DNA of 64,000 bases from the NCBI GenBank assembly GCA_021373115.1, contig JAJFTI010000010.1, forward strand, positions 19,291 to 83,290. The letters are read 5' to 3'. Origin of the DNA: Eubacteriales bacterium (GTDB lineage Bacteria > Bacillota > Clostridia > Christensenellales > CAG-138). The notes under the pieces were generated by a model, which searched no databases, was not told the DNA's origin, and saw nothing but the letters and a program-made list of their open reading frames with translations. Positions within the stretch are counted from its first letter, which is position 1. Every line of letters starts with the position of its first letter. Shown here one piece after another: positions 23,912-32,206 of the stretch. A program made the translations under genes and the position numbers.

Positions 23912-26302
23912 TCAGCTGATTTTAACGCCCCAGATTTTCATGCCGCGCGTACCGAACACAACCATGTTTCCGTAAACGGCAGGCGAAGCCTCCATGTTTT
24001 TCTCCGCGTCGAATGTGCTTAAAAGCGTTCCAGTCTTTCCGTCGAGCAGGAATACCTTCGATCCGGTGTCACTGCCTTCCAGAACGACAATGTATGCGTT
24101 CCCGCTCTCGTCGTAAACCGCAACCGGGGAACTCCAGGTATACTTCTCCATGGCAAACGTCCAGCGAACCGCGCCCGTCGCCTTGTCCAGCGCGAGCAGC
24201 ACGCCGTCGTCCTCGTTTGGCGTACGCGCAAACGGAATGATCACGAGATCGGAAATGCTCTTTTGCCCCAGCAGCGCCGTCGCCTGAATGCCGCCGGAAA
24301 CCCAGGATTTTGTGTTCACATTCTCCGTATGTTTCCATACGACTTCCCCGGTAATCGCGTTGATCTTGTAAAGAGAAACCGCCCCCTTCGCATCTGCATC
24401 AGCCGTGAAGTGGAGGGAAGACCCAATGTAAATATAAGCGGTTCGATTAGCGAAGTCCGTCTCCAGTACGGGTGAACCGTTCGTATCGTCCTGTGTGTCC
24501 TGCGCCCAGACGAGGGACATCGTATTGAGGTTAATGCACTGCAGGAATCCGTCGTTCGTGCCAAGATAGCCGAACTCGCCAAGTGTCGCCATACTAGTCT
24601 CGTATCCAAGCCAAAATTTATTATCTGCTACATTCTGGCTATATGGGTAAGTCGAGCGCGTTCCCGCGTACCGCATCTTGACCACGTTGCTCGGATTCAT
24701 CGTAAGCTGGCCGGTTGTTTCGTCGAAGACCGTATTGAGCTTTATCGTATACAGAATCCCATTTTCGCCGGGATAGATCAGCGTGTCGGTTTCCGCGTCC
24801 ACGAGCGCCGAACTATCATAGGCATGAAATTCTCTTAGTGCAAATTCGTCATACTGCTTACCAAATTCGTAGAGCCGTGTAAAATCAATCAGCGAATACG
24901 CCATCGCACGGGATTTCATCTCGTCTTCAACATACATATCCCCCGACCCCAGGTAGAGGATCGGATAACCGCGCGGGTCAAGCGAGCCCGCGCCTTTAAA
25001 CGGCATGCCGATGACCAGCTTTTCGCGCGTCGGCTCGCCCGTGTCCAGATCCAGGAAATACACGTTGCCGTCCATGGTGGCCAATATGACCTCAACAAGG
25101 CCTTCCTTCTGTTTAGCCCAGTCGTACATGTTCATGAATTGTTTAATATTATCCGGCCATTGGACGATTAGCGGCTGGCCGACCCATCCGCTCCCCGTCC
25201 AGGTCTTTTCACTAACACCAGCAACATCACCTTTGGGCAGTTCTCCGGTTTCCACCGACCAAACGCCGGTGAGTTTCCGCGCGGAGATCGTCGCCGTCCC
25301 GTAGGACGCGCTGTCGCGGTAATTGTTGCCGCGGAAGGTGATGATGCCGGACGCGCTGGTATACGGTTCCTCCGGCATGAACTCGACCTTCTCCTCGCGT
25401 TTGTAGGTATCGACCTTCGTTCCGTCAACCTCAACCGCCGTTGTCAGGCCGTATACGCTCGGCTGCGTGCTGTCCACCGCATGAGGAATTTCGTATGGCG
25501 GCGTGGGGGATGGCGTCGGGGTCGGCGACGGCGAAGGCGTTGGAGACGGCGTCGGCGTTTTGAAGAGCTCCTGAAAGAACCCGGCCGACGTTTCCGTATT
25601 TTCAACGGTCTGCGGCTTTTCCGAATAGGTCATTGCGTTCACTACAACCGCAATGAGAATCAAAACGATTACAATGACCCCGATTATGAAAAAGAAGCGG
25701 GGCTGAACGCGCATGCGATATCGTTTTTTCTTTTTCTTTTTTCTGGGACCGCCGGTATACCCGCTCCCGCCGGAGCTCCGGCTGTAGCCGTCCGCACTGC
25801 GCGGTGTTCCCGAGGAAGAGCGGCTGTAGCCGTCCGAGCTGCGCGGTGTTCCCGAGGAAGAGCGGCTGTAGCCGTCCGTGCTGTACGGTGTTCCCGAGGA
25901 AGAGCGGCTGTATCCATCCGTACTGCGCGGTGTTCCCGAGGAAGAGCGGCTGTAGCCGTCCGCACTGCGCGGTGTTCCCGAGGAAGAGCGGCTGTAGCCG
26001 TCCGAGCTGCGCGGTGTTCCCGAGGAAGAGCGGCTGTAGCCGTCCGTGCTGTATGGTGTTCCCGACGATGTGCGGCTGTAGCCGTCCGAGCTGCGCGGCG
26101 TTCCCGACGATGTGCGGCTGTAGCCGTCCGTGCTGCGCGGCGTTCCCGACGATGTGCGGCTGTAATCGCTGCCGTTGCGCGAAGATCCGGTAACGTTGCG
26201 ATTATCTTCCTTGTCGGAAGAATAGTACCCGCCGTCCCTTCGGCCTGAGCCGTATTGGTCACGACCGGAACCGGAGTTGTTTCGGTTGGAGTTATTGTCC
26301 AT
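23912..26302 (-). CDS. Membrane-anchored beta-propeller protein with repetitive Ser/Gly/Tyr N-terminal tail
   Basis: 796 residues from ATG 26302 (AGGAGGA 7 nt upstream). The cytoplasmic N-terminus of about 215 residues is low-complexity and holds nine copies of a 14-residue unit of the type YSRSSSGTPRSSDG. A Lys-rich stretch and one membrane helix follow (RFFFIIGVIVIVLILIAVVV), then a Pro/Ser/Thr stalk (PTPSPTPSPSP) and an outer beta-propeller with PQQ-like blades (TMDGNVYFLDLDTGEP, VLLALDKATGAVRW, KVFLLDGKTGTLLST). It is paralogous to the gene downstream but for the tail. The unit's Ser/Tyr density suggests a disordered, possibly phosphorylated or condensate-forming region; that is inference. 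Confidence 0.8.
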   Translation of the reverse strand: MDNNSNRNNSGSGRDQYGSGRRDGGYYSSDKEDNRNVTGSSRNGSDYSRTSSGTPRSTDGYSRTSSGTPRSSDGYSRTSSGTPYSTDGYSRSSSGTPRSSDGYSRSSSGTPRSADGYSRSSSGTPRSTDGYSRSSSGTPYSTDGYSRSSSGTPRSSDGYSRSSSGTPRSADGYSRSSGGSGYTGGPRKKKKKKRYRMRVQPRFFFIIGVIVIVLILIAVVVNAMTYSEKPQTVENTETSAGFFQELFKTPTPSPTPSPSPTPTPSPTPPYEIPHAVDSTQPSVYGLTTAVEVDGTKVDTYKREEKVEFMPEEPYTSASGIITFRGNNYRDSASYGTATISARKLTGVWSVETGELPKGDVAGVSEKTWTGSGWVGQPLIVQWPDNIKQFMNMYDWAKQKEGLVEVILATMDGNVYFLDLDTGEPTREKLVIGMPFKGAGSLDPRGYPILYLGSGDMYVEDEMKSRAMAYSLIDFTRLYEFGKQYDEFALREFHAYDSSALVDAETDTLIYPGENGILYTIKLNTVFDETTGQLTMNPSNVVKMRYAGTRSTYPYSQNVADNKFWLGYETSMATLGEFGYLGTNDGFLQCINLNTMSLVWAQDTQDDTNGSPVLETDFANRTAYIYIGSSLHFTADADAKGAVSLYKINAITGEVVWKHTENVNTKSWVSGGIQATALLGQKSISDLVIIPFARTPNEDDGVLLALDKATGAVRWTFAMEKYTWSSPVAVYDESGNAYIVVLEGSDTGSKVFLLDGKTGTLLSTFDAEKNMEASPAVYGNMVVFGTRGMKIWGVKIS
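25787..26166 (-). repeat. Nine tandem 42-bp coding repeats (minisatellite)
   Basis: Each unit encodes 14 residues of the form YSR(S/T)SSGTP(R/Y)S(S/T/A)DG. The order of variants (RST, RSS, YST, RSS, RSA, RST, YST, RSS, RSA) shows a higher-order duplication of a block of about four units. The array keeps the reading frame throughout. Such arrays usually vary in copy number between strains by slippage or unequal exchange. Confidence 0.9.
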
Positions 26303-26362
26303 GTCTGCATCCTCCTGTTCGCCGGGCAAAGAAGCCCCGCGGGAGTTTCTATATTCCGAATT

Positions 26363-26371
26363 ATTATACCA
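26363..26371 (-). promoter_or_regulatory. Candidate promoter of the repeat-containing beta-propeller gene
   Basis: Extended -10 TGGTATAAT on the minus strand (hexamer 26363-26368). No good -35 is present, as is common for extended -10 promoters. It lies about 60 bp before the ATG at 26302. Confidence 0.6.
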
Positions 26372-26510
26372 TTCTGAACGGCGAATTTTGTAGTTATATT
26401 GTGAACAGTTTGTCATTTGCCACAAAATCTGGTTCTGTTTACGTTTTTCCTCCTTTTCATCCGCCTTATTTTTCATGCAATCGTCTTCAATTTTTTTCCG
26501 TTTTTCAGGT

Positions 26511-26540
26511 AAAAAAAGGATACCGCCTGTTGCGATATCC
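26511..26540 (-). terminator. Terminator of the DUF1002 gene
   Basis: Minus-strand stem GGATATCGC/GCGGTATCC (one G-U pair), loop of five, followed by a T7 run (26511-26517). It lies 41 bp past the stop at 26581. Confidence 0.85.
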
Positions 26541-26580
26541 TCCTGTTGCCGTGTTTAATTCGGGTACCGAATTTTGCTAA

Positions 26581-27456
26581 TTAATTCTTGGAACCAAACA
26601 CGCCGCTGAAGAAGTTCCCCACCGAAGCAAAGAATCCCTTCACGTCCTCATAAACAACGCTGGCTACTTCGCCCGCCTTGTTTGCGGTTTGCGCAGCCTT
26701 TGCAATGCTGACAAGCTGCTTTTGCAGCTGATCCGCATCCAGTCCCTCGAGTTTTCGAACGAGCGAAAGAACCTGCTCAAGCTGAGCGCTCGTCAGCGAG
26801 ATATTGTACATCTCAGCCAGTTTCTTAATTTCCGTTCGAACCTCGTCGTCCGACATACCCTGCGTCTTGTCCAGCATGCCCTTGAGCTCGTTAATCATCT
26901 GCGTCGCGTCTTCGCTGCCGATATATTCCGCGAGCTCCCCGGTCACAACCAGCTCTTCCGCGCCAGCGGATTTTGCCAGATCGGATAATGAAATTCCCGT
27001 GATGTCCTCGTAGGCCTTATAAGCGCCGGTCAGTGCACCCGTGCCGGAAACCGGAAACGGCGCGCTCACAATGACGGCAGCATCTGAAATTCCAGCCGTC
27101 GTCAGGGCATTGATATACATATCCTCGGTACAGTAATTGATGTTATGCAGTTCAATACTCAGGCCGGAACCCTCTTCCAGTGTTTTGATATAGATGCAGG
27201 ACAGCGCAACACTTCCAATTTTCCCGTCGGGTACGAGTCCTTCGAGATAACTGCGCTCTTCGGCATTGGTCACGGTGAGTTCCTTGACGGCGCCTTCCTC
27301 GATCCCAAAGTCCTGATAGACCGCCTCTCTCTGGCGATCCGTCAAATCGGCCCCCATGGTAACGCGCTCTTCCCCTGCGTCAACCGCCAGCGCAGCCGGT
27401 AAAAATAGCGTAAAGCTGACCGCGATGGCAAGCACGGCCGCGATGTATCTCTTCAT
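26581..27456 (-). CDS. DUF1002 family exported protein
   Basis: 291 residues from ATG 27456, which follows AAGGAGGG; an in-frame extension further upstream lacks a site. A signal peptide is clear (MKRYIAAVLAIAVSFTLFLP...ALA). The mature part matches DUF1002 (YpuA-like): TMGADLTDRQREAVYQDFG, the central VSAPFPVSGTGALTGAYKAYE and a C-terminal helical region. The function of the family is unknown. It is monocistronic with its own promoter and terminator. Its proximity to the beta-propeller pair, all extracytoplasmic, is notable but no link is shown. Confidence 0.85.
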   Translation of the reverse strand: MKRYIAAVLAIAVSFTLFLPAALAVDAGEERVTMGADLTDRQREAVYQDFGIEEGAVKELTVTNAEERSYLEGLVPDGKIGSVALSCIYIKTLEEGSGLSIELHNINYCTEDMYINALTTAGISDAAVIVSAPFPVSGTGALTGAYKAYEDITGISLSDLAKSAGAEELVVTGELAEYIGSEDATQMINELKGMLDKTQGMSDDEVRTEIKKLAEMYNISLTSAQLEQVLSLVRKLEGLDADQLQKQLVSIAKAAQTANKAGEVASVVYEDVKGFFASVGNFFSGVFGSKN

Positions 27457-27482
27457 GGATATCCCTCCTTCGTAACGCGCAA

Positions 27483-27511
27483 AGTATAGCACACGCGGTC
27501 TGGCACGTCGA
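27483..27511 (-). promoter_or_regulatory. Candidate promoter of the DUF1002 gene
   Basis: Extended -10 TGCTATACT on the minus strand (hexamer 27483-27488) and a partial -35 TCGACG (27506-27511) at 17 bp. It lies 27 bp upstream of the ATG at 27456, so the leader is short. Confidence 0.55.
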
Positions 27512-27693
27512 TGAACTTTCATTAAACTTTTCGGATTCGACATCTTTTGTTTTTAATCTTCACAAACGGACAATTCCGTTGTGTAATAATACTATTTCTA
27601 TATTTTAATCTAAATTCCGGATGAATTCCTCCGGTGCTGTGTCAACGATAATAGAATACAGAATAATATATTATTAACAGTTCCAAAAAACTC

Positions 27694-27723
27694 TTGCACT
27701 TTATCATGCTAAAGTGATATAGT
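27694..27723 (+). promoter_or_regulatory. Promoter of the amino-acid ABC transporter operon
   Basis: TTGCAC (27694-27699), 18-bp spacer, TATAGT (27718-27723). The 349-bp divergent gap 27457-27805 is otherwise very AT-rich between 27540 and 27720; no riboswitch or further gene is recognised. Confidence 0.6.
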
Positions 27724-27805
27724 GCTAAACGTCGAATGAAAACGATACAAATTCGAGCGGACCGACTGAATTCGGTAACCCGCTCCAGGAGGAGGAACCC
27801 CATTT

Positions 27806-28678
27806 ATGAAAAAGATTCTTGCCCTGATTCTCGCAACCCTGATGCTCGCACTCAGCGTTGCCTGCGCCGCGCCTGCGGCGGCCACCGTCGCGGAAGCGAC
27901 CGAAGCCCCCGCCGCCGAAGCCACCGAGGCCCCTGCTGCGGAAGCGACCGAAGCGCCCGCCGCGGACGACGACTGGAGTTATATTCAGTCCAACGGCAAG
28001 CTGGTAATCGGAATCACCGAGTACGCCCCCATGAACTATTACGACGAGAGCGGCAAACTGATTGGTTTCGATACCGAGTTTGCGGAAGCGGCCTGCGCCA
28101 AGCTGGGTCTCACGCCGGAATTCGTCGTGATCGATTGGGATACCAAAGAACTTGAACTCTCGAGCAAAAAGATCGACTGCATCTGGAACGGTCTGACCGT
28201 TACCGAAGAGCGCAAAGCGAATATGGACTTCACGGCCTCTTACCTCAAAAACCAGCAGGTCGTCGTTGTTCTCTCCAGCGACGCGGCGAACTACACCGAC
28301 GCCGCAAGCTTCGTGGGCAAGACCGTCGTTGCCGAAGCGGGCAGCGCGGGAGCCGCCGCCATCGCGGCCAATATGGCGGATGCGGACTTCGTGGAAGTGC
28401 AGGCGCAGAGCGACGCGCTGCTCGAAGTGAAAACCGGCAAAGCGGCCGCCGCCGTCATCGACCTGACCATGGCAAACGCCATGACCGGCGAAGGCACGGA
28501 TTACAGCGACCTGACCATTCTTCCCATCGAGATGCCGGGCGAAGAATATGCCATCGGCTTCCGCGTAGGCAGCACCGCTACCGCGCAGCTGAACGATATT
28601 ATTACTGCGTTCGGCACGGACGGTACGTTTGCCACGCTTGCGGAAAAATACGAATTGAGCGATCTGTTAATCAAATAA
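27806..28678 (+). CDS. Amino-acid ABC transporter substrate-binding lipoprotein (family 3)
   Basis: 290 residues. Signal peptide and lipobox (LALSVACA, Cys at 20), then a linker containing three near-identical EATEAPAA units. The ligand-binding domain starts near residue 55: GKLVIGITEYAPMNYYDESGKLIGFDTEFAEA is the classic SBP_bac_3 start, and IDCIWNGLTVTEER follows the family pattern. It captures a polar amino acid outside the cell for the permease and ATPase encoded next. AGGAGGAGG precedes the ATG. A strong hairpin (28731-28760) separates it from the permease, as expected when the binding protein is made in excess. Confidence 0.92.
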   Translation: MKKILALILATLMLALSVACAAPAAATVAEATEAPAAEATEAPAAEATEAPAADDDWSYIQSNGKLVIGITEYAPMNYYDESGKLIGFDTEFAEAACAKLGLTPEFVVIDWDTKELELSSKKIDCIWNGLTVTEERKANMDFTASYLKNQQVVVVLSSDAANYTDAASFVGKTVVAEAGSAGAAAIAANMADADFVEVQAQSDALLEVKTGKAAAAVIDLTMANAMTGEGTDYSDLTILPIEMPGEEYAIGFRVGSTATAQLNDIITAFGTDGTFATLAEKYELSDLLIK

Positions 28679-28730
28679 CGGATTGCCGGGCAAATAACCC
28701 TTTCGTTTCCAGACAAAAATACGGTACAAT

Positions 28731-28760
28731 GATTGCGGGAGAGAACCCTCTCCCGCAATC
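28731..28760 (+). promoter_or_regulatory. Intercistronic hairpin between binding protein and permease
   Basis: Perfect 13-bp stem GATTGCGGGAGAG/CTCTCCCGCAATC with loop AACC. Only a weak T-rich tail follows (GTCGTTTG), so it is more likely a processing, stabilising or leaky-termination element than a full terminator. Confidence 0.65.
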
Positions 28761-28784
28761 GTCGTTTGAAAAGGGATTTACCAC

Positions 28785-29435
28785 ATGGCGACTTTCGTTA
28801 CGGTTTCGCTCAAACTCCTCGAAGGGTTTGGCACCACATTCTTTATCTTTCTCATCACACTGCTGCTGGCCATCCCGCTCGGTCTGCCGATTGCGCTTTG
28901 TTCCATGAGCCGGTTTCAGCCGCTGCGCTGGCTTTCGCGCGGGTTTGTCTGGATTATTCGCGGAACGCCGCTGATGCTGCAGGTTATCATCGTGTTCTAC
29001 GGACCGGATCTGATCGGCATGCCGACCTCGCTTCCGCGCATGAGCGCGGTCGTCGTTGCGTTTGTCATCAACTATGCCGCGTATTTTTCCGAAATCTATC
29101 GCGGCGGAATCGAGAGCATCCCGAAAGGCCAGTACGAAGCGGGGCAGGTTCTGGGGCTGCGCAAAGGTCAGATCTTTTTCCGGATAACCTTCCTGCAGGT
29201 GATCAAGCGGATCATTCCGCCCATGAGCAACGAAATTATCACGCTGGTCAAGGATACGTCGCTTGCGCGCATCATTGCCGTTCGGGAACTGATTATGGAA
29301 GCGTCCACGTTCATTAAAACGCAGGCGCTGCTTTGGCCTCTGTTCTATTCCGGCGCGTTTTATCTGCTCTTCTGCGGACTTCTCACCATCCTGTTCAACC
29401 GCCTCGAAAAACGGCTTGATTATATTAAGGTGTAA
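28785..29435 (+). CDS. Amino-acid ABC transporter permease
   Basis: 216 residues with about five membrane helices. The EAA-type loop that docks on the ATPase is present (QYEAGQVLGLRKGQIFFRI), as is the family start (FVWIIRGTPLMLQVIIVFYG) and PPMSNEIITLVKDTSLARII. It is the membrane subunit of the polar amino-acid importer encoded by 27806-30219. The stop is 4 bp before the ATPase ATG. Confidence 0.93.
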   Translation: MATFVTVSLKLLEGFGTTFFIFLITLLLAIPLGLPIALCSMSRFQPLRWLSRGFVWIIRGTPLMLQVIIVFYGPDLIGMPTSLPRMSAVVVAFVINYAAYFSEIYRGGIESIPKGQYEAGQVLGLRKGQIFFRITFLQVIKRIIPPMSNEIITLVKDTSLARIIAVRELIMEASTFIKTQALLWPLFYSGAFYLLFCGLLTILFNRLEKRLDYIKV

Positions 29436-29439
29436 CGCA

Positions 29440-30219
29440 ATGCAGAATATTTTAGAAGTGCAACATCTGGCAAAGCGCTTTGGTTCTTCCGAAGTGCTTA
29501 ATGACATCAGTTTTTCACTCGCAAAAGGCGAAGTCGTATCCATCATCGGCTCCTCCGGCAGCGGGAAAACGACGCTCCTGCGCTGCCTGAATTTTCTGGA
29601 GCAGCCGGATGCGGGGCGCATCCTCGTTAGCGGTGAAACGCTCTTCGATGCGGAGGATCCCTCGACCAAGCTCGATCGCAGTCTCCGGCATAAACGGCTT
29701 CACTTCGGTCTCGTTTTTCAGTCGTTTCACCTCTTTCCGCAATACACGGCCAAGCGTAATATCACGCTTGCCATGGTGCTGCACGCGAAGGAGCGCCCGA
29801 ACTATCGCGCCGAAAAACGCGAGATTCTGGCGGAAATCGACGCGCGCGCGGAAGCGCTGCTTGCCGAGGTCGGGCTGAGTGAAAAAGCCGCGCTCTACCC
29901 CTATCAGCTCTCCGGCGGGCAGCAGCAGCGCGTCGCCATTGCCCGCGCGCTCGCGCTCAATCCTGAAATTCTTTGTTTCGACGAACCGACCAGCGCGCTC
30001 GACCCGGAGCTTTCCGCGGAGGTGCTCGCCACAATCCGCCGGCTTGCGGACACCGGGCGCACCATGATTCTTGTGACGCACGAAATGAGTTTTGCCCGTC
30101 AGGTATCCAGCCGCGTGCTGTTTATGGCGGACGGGCGGATACATGAGCAGGGCACGCCGGAAGAAATCTTCGGAGCGCCAAAATCGCCCAGGCTGCAGAG
30201 CTTTCTAGCGAACGCATAG
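29440..30219 (+). CDS. Amino-acid ABC transporter ATP-binding protein
   Basis: 259 residues from ATG 29440 (AAGGTG 7 nt upstream; longer versions would overlap the permease). Walker A GSSGSGKTT, ABC signature [14 protein letters not shown], Walker B ILCFDEPTSALDP and the switch His in LVTHEMSF are all intact. It belongs to the HisP/GlnQ group (polar amino-acid importers). It powers uptake with the permease and binding protein upstream. A long hairpin terminator follows at 30234. Confidence 0.94.
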   Translation: MQNILEVQHLAKRFGSSEVLNDISFSLAKGEVVSIIGSSGSGKTTLLRCLNFLEQPDAGRILVSGETLFDAEDPSTKLDRSLRHKRLHFGLVFQSFHLFPQYTAKRNITLAMVLHAKERPNYRAEKREILAEIDARAEALLAEVGLSEKAALYPYQLSGGQQQRVAIARALALNPEILCFDEPTSALDPELSAEVLATIRRLADTGRTMILVTHEMSFARQVSSRVLFMADGRIHEQGTPEEIFGAPKSPRLQSFLANA

Positions 30220-30233
30220 ACCATGCTGAACGA

Positions 30234-30270
30234 AAAGGGACGCTTCGGATATTCCGAAGCGTCCCTTTCT
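30234..30270. terminator. Terminator of the amino-acid transporter operon
   Basis: About 16-bp stem AAAGGGACGCTTCGGA/TCCGAAGCGTCCCTTT (30234-30249, 30253-30268) with a 3-nt loop and T residues after it on the plus strand; A residues at the base give Ts on the minus strand, where the GNAT gene ends at 30285. Likely bidirectional. Confidence 0.88.
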
Positions 30271-30284
30271 ATCGCCATAAAGAA

Positions 30285-30731
30285 CTATTTTTCGGCCGGT
30301 TTCGGCGGCACGCGCTTGCGAAAATACCGCGCGTCGATCGGATCGAATCCAAACCGCCGGTAGAGTCCCTGCGCGTCCCGCGTGGCAAGCATTCCGATCA
30401 GACCCTGTAACTGTTCATGCCGGAGGATCCTGTCCACCAGCGCCTTGCCCAGCCCCTGCCCGCGCACGCGCTCGTCCAGGATCACGTCCGCAAGCCAGAA
30501 CATCGTCGCATAGTCCGTTACACAGCGGGCAAAGCCAACCTGCTCGCCGTTTTGATAAACGCCGAAGCAGATCGAGTGCTCGATGGAACGCTCAATGGTT
30601 TCGCGGTTACGCTCGCCCGCCCAATAGCTTGTCTTAAGCAAATCGCAGATGCGATCGATCTGCAAGCGTTTCTTATCGTCGCTGATGATGGACGTCCCTT
30701 CCTGCCATTCCATGCGTTTGTCTGTCTCCAA
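30285..30731 (-). CDS. GNAT family N-acetyltransferase
   Basis: 148 residues. The GNAT core is clear: FGVYQNGEQVGFARCVTDY, FWLADVILDERVRGQGLGKALVD with the acetyl-CoA pyrophosphate loop (RGQGLG) and GLYRRFGFDPI near the end. Acceptor unknown. The convergent operon terminates at the same hairpin. The start could also be the internal ATG seven codons in (MEWQEG). Confidence 0.88.
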   Translation of the reverse strand: METDKRMEWQEGTSIISDDKKRLQIDRICDLLKTSYWAGERNRETIERSIEHSICFGVYQNGEQVGFARCVTDYATMFWLADVILDERVRGQGLGKALVDRILRHEQLQGLIGMLATRDAQGLYRRFGFDPIDARYFRKRVPPKPAEK

Positions 30732-30794
30732 TTCTTATTTAAGAATAAATCGCAGCATGCGGCGATCTGCTCATGCGGAATCCGTTCGATCGAT

Positions 30795-31337
30795 TCAGTC
30801 GCAGAACGCGGCGATCTGTTCGATAATCCGTTCCGTATGCTCTACGCTCTGCTCGTCCTTTAGGCTGTGGTTTACGCCGTCTATCAGGCAGCAGCAGCAA
30901 TTCTGTTTCTCGCAGAAAGCAGCCAGCGCTTCGCCGGACAGGAAACGATCCTGTGTGCCAAGAACCAATGCGATTATTTTCGTATTCGGCGGTATCCTCG
31001 TCAGCGTCTCGGGCAGAGGCGTTAAAAAAAGATGGCGGGGTGATATGCAGAATGCCTCCTGGCTTAAAACCGCGAGAATCGTTCCAAAGCTTTTTGAGAT
31101 CCACACGACGTTTTCATAATCCCGAAAATCGATTCCCATCAGCTGCCGCTTGACCGCGCGCAGCGAAATGGTAACCGCCTCTTCCATCGTATTGATTTCA
31201 CGAAACGGAATATGCGAAAAGTCGAGTTTCACCACATCGTAACCGCGCGACTGATATTTTGCCGCGCAGCGTTCGAACAACGCTTCTTTACAGGTAAACC
31301 CTGTGCCGGGGAAACAAACGACAATCCCCGCTTTCAT
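30795..31337 (-). CDS. Small alpha/beta-hydrolase-like protein
   Basis: 180 residues. It begins AGIVVCFPGTGFTCKEALF, has VVWISKSFGTILAVL (a degenerate nucleophile elbow, S-K-S-F-G in place of GxSxG), a possible Asp in LVLGTQDRFLSG and a His in DGVNHSL near the end. These fit a minimal alpha/beta hydrolase of the dienelactone or KANL3-like sort. Four consecutive cysteines (CCCC) precede the His segment. Enzymatic activity is unproven. It lies 63 bp upstream of the GNAT gene on the same strand. Confidence 0.65.
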   Translation of the reverse strand: MKAGIVVCFPGTGFTCKEALFERCAAKYQSRGYDVVKLDFSHIPFREINTMEEAVTISLRAVKRQLMGIDFRDYENVVWISKSFGTILAVLSQEAFCISPRHLFLTPLPETLTRIPPNTKIIALVLGTQDRFLSGEALAAFCEKQNCCCCLIDGVNHSLKDEQSVEHTERIIEQIAAFCD

Positions 31338-31582
31338 AATAGAATCTTCCCTTCTTACCCGTCCGTCCTGCGTTCCTTTCTATAAAAGCGCTTTGTCTTT
31401 GCATCTAGTTGGAGTGTACCACGCAGTTACGACCCGCGCAAGCACCTATCCGTTTCCGCATGCGGCAACCGCCCGGCCGGTATTTGTTTCAACCGCTCGC
31501 CGTCAGCATGAAGATTACGGATATACATTGTGTATGCGTGAAAAAAATCACCTTCGCGCAATCGAAAAACTTGTAAAACCGA

Positions 31583-31611
31583 TTGACAATTTTCCCGCGA
31601 TTTGGTTTAAT
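31583..31611 (+). promoter_or_regulatory. Sigma-A promoter of the pot (polyamine) operon
   Basis: Perfect TTGACA (31583-31588), 17-bp spacer, TTTAAT (31606-31611). The divergent gap 31338-31656 holds this promoter and the dyad below; nothing else is evident in it. Confidence 0.75.
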
Positions 31612-31613
31612 TT

Positions 31614-31634
31614 CGTTTAGTGACTGTAAACACG
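31614..31634. promoter_or_regulatory. Dyad operator at the pot operon start
   Basis: CGTTTA-N7-TAAACACG: the arms GTTTA (31615-31619) and TAAAC (31627-31631) are inverted repeats just downstream of the -10 box, where a repressor would block transcription. The XRE-cupin protein encoded immediately downstream is the likely ligand-controlled binder (inference). Confidence 0.5.
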
Positions 31635-31656
31635 AAGTTTAGAGGTGGTAGACCGA

Positions 31657-32193
31657 ATGGAGATCGGCGTCAAGATCAAACAGCTGCGTCAGCAGCGCGG
31701 TTTGACGCAGGAGGAGCTTGCCGCCCGCACCGAGCTGACCAAGGGATTTATCTCGCAGCTGGAGCGGGATCTGACCTCGCCTTCCATCGCCACGCTGATG
31801 GATATCCTCGAAGCGCTGGGAACCGACGTCGCTTCCTTCTTTCGCGAGTCGGCGGACGATTCCGTCGTATACAGCGCGGACGATATGTTTGTGAAGGAAG
31901 AGGCGGACGGGTACACGATTCAGTGGCTCGTGACCAACGCGCAGAAAAACGCGCTGGAACCGATCCTGGTCACGATCCCCGCCGGCGTCAGTGGGATTGA
32001 AGACGACCCTCACGAAGGCGAGGAGTTCGGTTATGTACTCAGCGGCAGCATTACGCTTGTTCTGGGGGAAAAGAAATATCGCGTAAAAAAAGGCGGAAGT
32101 TTCTATTTTCGGCCTACGCGGTCGCATTATATCGTCAACAGCGGAAGAATGGAAGCCCGAGTTCTATGGGTCAGCACGCCGCCGAGTTTTTAA
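31657..32193 (+). CDS. XRE-cupin transcriptional regulator of the polyamine operon
   Basis: 178 residues from ATG 31657 (AGAGGTGG 8 nt upstream). N-terminal HTH ([30 protein letters not shown]) plus a C-terminal cupin_2 barrel ([39 protein letters not shown]). This class (PuuR-like) often controls polyamine transport and catabolism and may sense the polyamine in the cupin. It is the first gene of the pot operon, 13 bp before potA. Confidence 0.9.
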   Translation: MEIGVKIKQLRQQRGLTQEELAARTELTKGFISQLERDLTSPSIATLMDILEALGTDVASFFRESADDSVVYSADDMFVKEEADGYTIQWLVTNAQKNALEPILVTIPAGVSGIEDDPHEGEEFGYVLSGSITLVLGEKKYRVKKGGSFYFRPTRSHYIVNSGRMEARVLWVSTPPSF

Positions 32194-32206
32194 GGAGCAG
32201 CAGGAT

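Noticed and set aside
25787..26166. Possible CRISPR array (nine repeats)
   Set aside because: Repeats are directly adjacent with no unique spacers, keep one reading frame across 14-residue units, and no cas genes are present.
25481..26248. 255-codon plus-strand frame opposite the 42-bp repeats
   Set aside because: Repetitive Arg/Ala/Cys-rich translation produced by the opposite strand of the coding repeat; the minus-strand frame has anchor, stalk and propeller.
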